Positions 56,245 through 64,000 of a stretch of DNA of 64,000 nucleotides are shown here, one piece after another (within the stretch, counting starts at the first letter, position 1; every line of letters begins with the position of its first letter). This stretch comes from Amaurobius ferox (lineage: Eukaryota > Arthropoda > Arachnida > Araneae > Amaurobiidae), in the NCBI GenBank assembly GCA_951213105.1, contig OX578150.1, positions 26,557,107 through 26,621,106 on the forward strand, in the 5' to 3' direction. A program made the position numbers and the translations under genes. The notes beneath the pieces were generated by a model. It saw only the letters and a list, made by a program, of their open reading frames with translations. It did no database searches and was not told the origin of the DNA.

Positions 56245-59200
56245 ATATTTTGGGTGGTTTTGTCGTATTCAGTTAAAATTTTTGGTATAGTATTTTTGGG
56301 ACAAATTTTCATTTTTGACATTTTTAATTTTGGTCGCGAAGATTAGTTAATTAATACACATTTGAGTGATTTTTAGTTTTAGAACAAAATTTTTGCTGAA
56401 ATTAGAAGTAATGTGAGATTATAATAAACCTTTTATATGTTATGGGTACGAGTTTACAAAAATTTTACAAATGGTTCTGAAAATGATATTTAGAATGTGA
56501 GTGGGTTAGATAATCGAATTTTTAAAGGCAACAGAATTTTCTCTAACTTTGACGGTTCCTTTTCATGGCAAACACAAGGGTCTACAATGTTTTCGTTCAG
56601 GCCACAGTTTTTAGTTATAGCTTTCCCATCCTCGTTTTCAACACCTGTTTTTCAGAGGGGACAACAGTTTTCGGTTTGACTACAGGGGTGAAATTTGATA
56701 CGTCGCGATGGGGGGGGGGGGGGTTTTCTTCACTTTCCAAAAGGAGGGTCATTTTCACAGACAAAACACAAGACCCGCAGAATGGTTACAAAGAAAAAAG
56801 GAGTGGTTTTAGCAGATATATTTTACGGGAGCTGGGAGTTAGTTAGCGGAGGAGAACATAAATTTCAAAGAGGGATGGACGACACATACAAGTAGAGAGA
56901 CTGCCTTTCGTTTGGATAGAGTTACTGAGTGAGTAATAGAATGGCGTTGCAGCTGGAGTTAGTTAGGTTATTGGGAATTAAAATACATAAAGTAATAAGT
57001 ATATTGTTTTTCGAAAAAAGGTAATAATAATAATAATAGTAAATAATGAAAATAAATAGATATTATATTAATTCAAGTTGTAACAGAAATGGAAATAAAA
57101 TTTTAATTACTAAGGAAACTTTTGTTTACAAGGGAATTCTAATAAAGTGACAAAGATAACAGACATAGTACAAACAACAAAGAGTAAATTTTTAAGTTTA
57201 ATAAATAAATAAATAAATAAATAGGCCTTTTAACAATTGTTGATAGGATATATAATTTGACCTTAGGCACATATTTTTCTGCGGGCAGAATTGTGTGATG
57301 TTTGGGATTTAGAGTGTATATTTCTATATTTTGGGGATTGAATCAAACTGTTTGGGTGATCAACAAAGGGTTTTTTTCATCTCCTGATGACACATAACGT
57401 TGAAAGGATTTATTTTAAATAAATAAGCAAAAAGTATTTCATTTTTTTTTGTATCTCTTAACTTTTTTATTCAATATTTTTATCGTCTATAAAGGGTACT
57501 TTCCTACATTCACTTATATTTTACTTTTGTTAAAACACACATAATTTAATAAATTATTCGGAATAGAAAATTGATAGGTTTGTTAGATGGTTAGGCTCAA
57601 AAGGGAATCAATTTTTGTATACAATAATTTTCTTAAATCGTTACACGTAGTACTGTAAGTGACAGTTGCCGGCATATTTTCTGAACGCATGGAGATTTTT
57701 TTTTGTTTCTATGGGTAGTTTAGTAAAGAAAGGTGAGATTTGCTAGTTTTTTTTCCTTCGGGTATGTTGAACGCTAACAAAGCATTGGAAGATAAAAAGT
57801 TATAAAATGTAGGTGTGGGAGAATGCAGTTGGATAATAATATCACTAATTTAGCATTTTTAAGTAGTGTTTCTAAAAAAAAGAAAGAAAAGAAAGGAAAA
57901 ATATATGGTGTTTTCTCTTGTGATTTGGTTTTATTGTTAGGGTGTTATCTCTTTACCTACCTAAATGGTCATGGTTAAATATGTATTTTTATAGTTAATA
58001 ATAGGCTAGGATATAGTGTGGTTAGAATGATAGGGGTATTTTTTCATGATAGATGGAATGGATAAGATATAAAATTGAAGATCAATGGTATTTCATTTTA
58101 AAAAAAGGGGGAAATTTATATTTTTAATGTGAGGCTAGTGTTTATTTGAGGAAAATATGGCTTAATGCATAAAGTGGTGAAAGTATTAATAAAAAGTGTG
58201 ATAAAACCCTTTTTGTAAAGAAATAAAGGAAGTGAGGAAATGAGTGAACAAGATGTTTTTGTTTAATGAAACAAAATTTTAGCACTTAGAGTAAATTTTC
58301 CCTTCGAAAGTAAGAAAAGGATTTTCGTTTTATCAGGCAAAATTTTGCGAGGTGTGGTTTTTTTTTTCTGAAAGGTACACGTTTGGGAGATATTTTGGTT
58401 TTTTTTTCATACAGACTGGAGAATAAATAGAACAAAAAAAAAAAAAAAGTTTTTTTTATGCAGTAAGACACTGTAATTTTGAGTTAAAGTCACGTATTAA
58501 GCGACGGGTTATACATATGTACATGTAAAATTTTCGAATGGGTTTGAAACTTTCATTTTTTGGCAAAAATGTATAATTTTCTGTAACTTGCAATTAATGA
58601 GATATTTTAATATGTTGGATGATTTTTTTTTCTTTGGATAGAAAATTTTTAGTTTAGATCATGTAATTTAATTATGAAAATTTTGTGTGATATTTTATGG
58701 TTTTGAATTTTTGAATTTCATGGTATATGAAACATGTTATTTAACGCAAACTTGCCTTTGGCAGTACAGTTTTTTTATATGTAAAGAAGTAAAGTTTTTA
58801 TAGCTAAGAGAGTAAAATTTTATACATTTTTACGTTCATGTTCATGCATTTAGAAATTTTGCATTTTGTTTTAAAATGTTTTGTTCTCGGAGGGAGAGAA
58901 GAATAAAGTGCATATTGGCTAGGTCTCTTGGTGGTAACTTTGCCGTCACTAAGGCCAGTCTATATATATATATATATTTTGTATTTTGTAAAAAAATTTT
59001 TCATAATACTGTTGAAGCAGTTTGTACAGCACGTAAACTCCAAGGTGATGCGCACGGAAGGGGCTATATGATATGTTCATATGATATGTTCATTTCAACA
59101 ATTTTCATCTCGGGTCAGCAGGTGACCGGATGTTGGCACATGCCAACACTATATAAACAATTTTGGATGACTGCCTACGGCATTTTAATATGTCGTACAG

Positions 59201-60668
59201 ATCTGCACAGAGTCAATTACTGTGTTGGTTTTCCTCTACGGACGGGGTGCAGAAGATTCCACCGGTGTTTGTTTTTTTCCTCTACGGACGGGGTGCAGAA
59301 AGTGCACGATACCACACGAAAGAACTGTGTCCTGAATTGTGCGGGGTGACTGCGTTCTTTTCAGTACTGATGTTAAAACTGTCACAATACGCACATTGGT
59401 CACAAAAATATGTAGAAATATGCTACACAATGGATAGCAATTTTTGCCATTATAGAGCATTTTGCATCAGTTGTTTTTTAGTTTATGCCAAGTACAAGGC
59501 GTATAAACATTTATAGCCACAGACGTGCCTTTCGTTATAAACAATTTCCATGTATCAGACTTTGTATACAGAACAGGCAATTACACGTTTCCTGTGATTT
59601 CTACCGTCTGTTTTCTACTGTTTCCGTGATTTCTACTGTCTCGTTTTACAATGCATACATTTACACGTTTCCAGTTTTCTACAGGACAGTTACAAGCAAT
59701 TTACATGTTCCAGTTATATATACTGGGAAAATTTGCCTACGTTTTCAGTTTTCTACAGTTTTCCACTTTCCAGTTTTCTACGGGTCCAGATTCCAGTTAT
59801 TTTTATTGCTGCCACTCATCAAACTTTGTGTTTATTTGTTTACAGTGCAAACGGTTCCAGATGCCAGTCAATTTGATTTCGTAAGGGCAGACATCGGACA
59901 TTGTGTTCAATACTTTACTATGTGTTTATGGGGTGTGCACAGAATAGACACTCCTCATCATTGCTGTCAATCAACAACAACTTTTGGTGATAAACTTTCT
60001 ACACAGTGGTAATATTCCATAATCACTTATCATAAACAAGGAACATATGCAGGTATGATAATTTTTGTAACAAGAAGTGGCCAACAAAATACACAACAAA
60101 TTTTCAGGGATGCCTGATCCCAATGCTTTTGCCTTTTGGTGGACAATTTGAAAAAAACTTTTGGAGAACTAAAAAACATTATCAGTGAGAAAAGTAACTT
60201 AGTTTGAGTGACTTTGTACAGCCTAGTGCAACACAATTAACAGACTTTCTGATTTGTTGTCCTGAATTCACCAATTTGTTTTATATTTTGATTTTATTGT
60301 ATTGTGTTTATATTGACAATTGTTTTTTTTTTCTTTTATGTGCAATATGATGTTTTTTTTTTTATGTGTTTTATTATACAGGAGGAAACTTCTGTTTTCA
60401 GAGGTTGGTTTCTGTGTGGCTGGAAGGAAAGCAGATTACGCTCCAGCACATTTTTGATTTTTCTTTATGATTTTGATTGTAAAATTTTTTGTATTTTGAT
60501 TTTAAATTTTTTAAATTTTTGGATTTTGGATGTTAATGGGGAAATGGAGGTAATTTTTGGAAAGGCGTATTGCATTGGTAATTTGCTTAATGTTTTTGAT
60601 GGTAAATTTTTTAAAAAAAAAGTTTTAAATTTTTGAAATTTTAATTTTTGGATTTTGGAATTTTTAAT
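56245..60668 (+). other. 4.4-kb non-coding 3' internal region of the LTR element
   Basis: No frame resembles env or another known third gene. Short frames at 58876-59349 and 59485-60012 are Cys/Phe/Tyr-rich without a signal peptide plus membrane anchor pattern. Features: G12 at 56711-56722, AATA repeats near 57203-57222, and a repeated 'CTCTACGGACGGGGTGCAG' at about 59232 and 59279. 59580-59800 is rich in 'TTTCCAGTTTTCTAC'. The function is unknown; it may hold RNA export or packaging sequence, or an eroded gene. Confidence 0.6.
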
Positions 60669-60681
60669 GGGGAAATGGAGG
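60669..60681 (+). promoter_or_regulatory. Polypurine tract
   Basis: GGGGAAATGGAGG lies five bases before the 3' LTR, the position of the plus-strand primer. A second copy of the same 18-bp text lies at 60535-60552. Confidence 0.7.
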
Positions 60682-60686
60682 TATAT

Positions 60687-61513
60687 TGTCGCATGGTAAA
60701 CCCATGAGCCAATATTTTCGGGAATGCGACCTAGAGTCTTCTTATTTATTTTGGGGGGTCAGCCTTTTCGTTCGGCCATCTGCACTCGAAATAGAAAACC
60801 AGGATGTCGAACTTGCTTTGGATCTCGGATTCGTACCGAAAGATTTAACGGGCGTCCTGTCCTTTTCGGAAGGGTCATAGGGTCCTCGGCGACTTTGAAT
60901 TAGTGGCCGAAGGAATATCAGTTTCGCAGGGGCTTGAGAAGGGGCTTTTTGTTTTTGGAAGGCCTAAAGCCAATGGCGGTGTTTTGGGGTCAAGGGGTTA
61001 AGACCCTGAATCCAATGGGATGTTTGTATGCGCCTCAGGGGCGTGTTTTAAAATCTTGGAGAGAGAGAGTTTTGCAGAATTTAAAAGAGGAGCGAGGAGA
61101 AGGTTTTGTGTGGTGAGTGAGAAAAGTCATACTCGCCAGCATAGTCCTCAACCATGAGAGGCTGTTCATTCAGCGAATGCTCGGTGAGTTCCACATTTAA
61201 GGGCCTGTGCCTGATTTGTACTTTTTACTTCTCTCTCTCCGGATTTAGGATATTTAAAATATTGCATAGGATTGTTTAAATTTAATTTTTAATTACCATC
61301 TTTCACATTTTAGTCTATGAGACTACATATACGTTTGTAATTGTTTATTTGTTATCTTAAAGGGGTATACTTTCATTTTGAATATTTTGAATCAATTTTG
61401 TTGTAAATATTTTATATAGTGTAAATAAATTAATGTTTGTAAATACACTCGGCCTTTTTTTCTTCTTCGCGCTCTTACCGGGCGTGTCCTAAAAAGGAAG
61501 TTACCTTAGGACA
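60687..61513 (+). repeat. 3' LTR
   Basis: Same 827 bp as the 5' LTR, followed by GGGGG at 61514. Confidence 0.92.
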
Positions 61514-61518
61514 GGGGG

Positions 61519-63010
61519 TATTGTGGACGTGGTACATAGGCGCTCCTTCACCACGGGGGAATTAGTAACAAACGAATAATGTATGTTTACTTTAAATTAA
61601 CAACATCTGACTGGTCCGGTTAAATAGACCAATTACCGAGCCAAATAACATTTTGCGATTCTGGTTTGGCGACAGGATAAAGTTTCGGATCGCGAGTGGA
61701 TAGTGAGAGACGAAAGGTTGAAAAGTATGGTTAGAGGTTTAGAAGGTTGAAAAGTAGGCTAGAGACTGTGAACGGGAGACTAGTTGAGCCAATTAAGCTA
61801 GGTGAGTCGCGTGGGATAAGCGTGAGAGAGAAAAACAGTGCAAGTGTGTTTAACCGGCACTAGTGGATACTATGACCAGAAGGATCTAGTATCCTGGTTA
61901 TCCAAGACAAGGTTTAGAAGTACTAAAAAAGAGTTGGATATAAACATCAATGCTATATAACTAGTCCACTGTTTAATTACATATCACCAATCCTGTCGAA
62001 GTTCATTTCACGATATATATGTGTTAAATAATGGACACGTGAAATACTGGCTGTTGGTATATGTCTCTATTTCAGTTAAGCAGCCAGCTGTAAACCTGGC
62101 CTTGAGTAAATGTACAATAAATGTATTTGATTTAACTGATTGCATTTGTGTGTTATTGCCCCTGGCCGCAAGGTCCTTTTGGTATTCATCACCAATAGTT
62201 AGAGTTATATCACTTTTTCTTGACACATCTATGTAATCCTGCAACAAAAGTCAATAAGTCCTTTACAAGAGAGCCCAAACCATGGTTCATCACGTTACAA
62301 TGGAGCCCAATGATCAAAATTACAATGATCAAGGTTCAAAACTCTACACATGCTACAATTGGGATCTTTTAGACAAACTATATATATTTTTAAAAAAATT
62401 TCTTGCAAAATTTGCAAAGGTAAAAAAAAAGCTCTTAAAAATATATTCTAGCATTAGAAAGTCGAGTTGATCCACATTCTAGTTAATTTTTTGAAAATAT
62501 AGTATATAAAAAGTATTGTTTATCCAAAGGGAATGTAATTACCCCTTACTTTTCGCACGATCGTTGAATATACAAACATGTGAGACAGAAAAAAAAAAAG
62601 TCAGTCATCGTACAGCTCTAAATAACGAAGCAGATTGCTAACAACAGCATTCTGCACTTAAGCACATGAATAAAACATCCGAAGAATAAATTACAGCACG
62701 CGACACCTACAACTCAACCCCACTCGTTTTGTGCGATGGTGACATCTTTATACAAGTAGCAATTCATGTTTGGAACTAAGTTAAAATGGTGCCAAAGCGC
62801 TTGTGTGCACTTTTAACCATCAGATAAAACAGACTTATTTCTAGAGCCCAGGTGCCAAGTTTATAGAGAATGCGAGTCACGCAGCTTCGCGCTGTTTTTC
62901 TTGGCTTCGTAAACAAACATTTGTCGAGAAATTTGCGTATTTTTACGTGGCTTATGGTAATTGGTCAATGGTATGTATTGTCGTCGAAAGATGGAAATCG
63001 TTTTTATACG
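61519..63010. other. Unassigned flank, possible old LTR-like sequence
   Basis: 61519 onward continues the DNA interrupted by the LTR element. The TGTGGACGTGG start (61521), AATAAA near 62117 and 'GCAACA' near 62241-62246 would fit an LTR, but no partner copy or target duplication is seen. From 62250 to 63010 nothing is recognised apart from short A-runs. Confidence 0.3.
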
Positions 63011-63011
63011 A

Positions 63012-63490
63012 GATAAGGAAGTCTGTAACATTTATTGAAATAAATATAAAAACATACTTGCAAAAAAAAAAAAAAAAAAAAAATCATCTTTGATGTAAAT
63101 AACATCTGTGGTTTGGGTTTCTTTTGTTGCAAAAACGGAGCGTTAAGAAAGATGTAATGGGATTTGATACGCTTATACCCCGACCCTAATAGATAAAAAT
63201 TGTAAATATGTTTTTCTTGCTAAACGTTTATATAACGTTTACTAACTTTAATACTAAACGTTTTTATAATATTTACTAACGTTTTTATAACATTTACTAA
63301 CGTTTACTAACATTATGGCCTGAGATAAGAAAATCTATAAAATTTATTGAAATAAATAAAAATTCCTGTTTTGATGTGAAATACATGTATGGTTGGGGGT
63401 TTCTTTAGCGCTAAAACGGAGCGTTATCAAAGATGTAAACGCTTTGGACGCTTACATCCCGAAACTAATACATAAAAATATAAATATTTT
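63012..63490. repeat. Imperfect direct duplication, about 310-bp spacing
   Basis: 63012-63210 and 63322-63490 share 'TTATTGAAATAAATA', 'GGTTTCTTTTGTTGCAAAAA' (second copy altered), 'ACGGAGCGTTA', 'AAGATGTAA' and 'CCTAATAGATAAAAAT'-like ends. Between them 'CGTTTTTATAAYATTTACTAA' is repeated several times. An A-run lies at 63062-63083. Confidence 0.7.
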
Positions 63491-63589
63491 TTCTTGTTTT
63501 GTTAGAAATAGGGTCCAAATTACGAATATATAAAAATAATTTCAATATTTTAATATTTTGAATTTTTCGAAAACTTTTAGAAATAACTT

Positions 63590-64000
63590 TTGACCGAGTG
63601 TTTTTCTAACTTTCAAGTCATTTTTAACACTTTACAACATAGTTAAAAAGTGTTTATAACTTTGTTCATTCTGTCTGCCTGTTCGTTCGCACGATAACTG
63701 CCGTAAAAATGACTTTAATCAAAATAAAATTTTAGTATGTTGTTGAGACGATCTGTGGGACATATGGGAATGTAAAAGAATAATGTCTCCCAATTAGGTT
63801 TGGATTAAACCCTAGTTGCAATGTGAAATACATTGAACCCTATGGGGCCTAATTTTTCAAACACTTTTTTAAGCGAAGTTAAAATTCACAAATTGCTTCG
63901 CAAATTTTAGGAAATATTCAAATTATCCCATAAAATATATAATAAAAATTTCAGCAAAATATGTTCGTAGTTTATTAAATAAAAATTTAAATAATAATTA
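63590..64000 (+). repeat. Dispersed repeat R2 (plus), running off the window
   Basis: Contains the R2 start missing from 12148-13040, including 'TTCATTCTGTCTGCC', then 'GTGGGACATATGGGAATG', 'GTGAAATACATTGAACC' and 'CCATAAAATATATAA'. Continues past the window end. Confidence 0.7.

Larger units (their letters stand above)
49802..61513 (+). mobile_element. Complete Ty3/gypsy LTR retrotransposon
   Basis: LTRs at 49802-50628 and 60687-61513 are each 827 bp, TG...CA, and identical as far as I can read. A 5-bp GGGGG precedes (49797-49801) and follows (61514-61518) as the target duplication, though the left site sits in a longer G run. Between them lie a primer-binding site, gag, pol in the -1 frame, a 4.4-kb region without ORFs, and a polypurine tract. 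Intact frames and matching LTRs indicate recent insertion and probable activity. It is inserted 19 bp after an ATG (49783). Confidence 0.92.

Noticed and set aside
56245..60668. env gene in the gypsy element
   Set aside because: No frame has a signal peptide, glycoprotein-like cysteines and a membrane anchor together.

Overview
The window is eukaryotic, AT-rich and dominated by repeats. I recognise no host protein-coding gene. The mixture of Tc1 and mariner-type transposase relics, permuted Penelope-like elements (N-terminal GIY-YIG), Jockey-type LINE relics, a Ty3/gypsy element and dense CA/TA microsatellites suggests an arthropod, most probably an arachnid such as a spider. That assignment is an inference from repeat style, not from a marker gene.

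Layout. 0-13 kb: a truncated TIR element (799-1449), a long dispersed repeat here called R1 (about 2370-3313), a dead Tc1 transposase (3321-4170), a 137/146-bp tandem array (4838-5772), head-to-tail copies of repeat R2 (7150-8400), a CA/C-rich array (9390-10215) and a dead mariner-type element (10508-12147). 13-20 kb: a 45-bp minisatellite, further R1 and R3 repeats, a tRNA-like repeat (R4) and paired hAT ends. 20-28.5 kb: a Penelope RT relic, a Jockey-like LINE relic, and a Penelope-like element with N-terminal GIY-YIG whose RT is duplicated as 1,067-bp inverted arms. 29.5-42.3 kb: a TA-flanked TIR element interrupted by an 11.9-kb nearly perfect palindrome bounded by a 6-bp duplication. 42.3-49.8 kb: R4 and R1 copies, a LINE RNase H relic, a 42-bp minisatellite, a composite 5S-tRNA SINE with a 9-bp target duplication, and tandem repeats. 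49,802-61,513: a complete Ty3/gypsy LTR element with equal-length (827 bp), apparently identical LTRs and a gag-pol junction carrying a UUUAAAC slippery site. 61.5-64 kb: unassigned sequence, a tandem duplication and another R2 copy.

The most unusual signals are three. First, a roughly 60-nt hairpin-forming sequence occurs at four unrelated places; its stem is kept by compensatory changes, and two copies sit between 13-14-bp target duplications inside R1, where other R1 copies give the empty site. Second, the giant palindrome has AG...CT ends and a CTCGCA duplication, hallmarks reported for Polinton/Maverick elements, but no coding capacity. Third, the 5S-tRNA composite SINE is intact.

How parts act together: only the LTR element looks autonomous and recent. 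The other coding pieces carry stops, frameshifts or missing catalytic residues. The non-coding mobile units (hairpin, SINE, TIR element, palindrome) would depend on machinery supplied elsewhere in the genome. All repeat boundaries come from reading by eye and may shift by a few bases; R1-R4 are labels invented for this answer.
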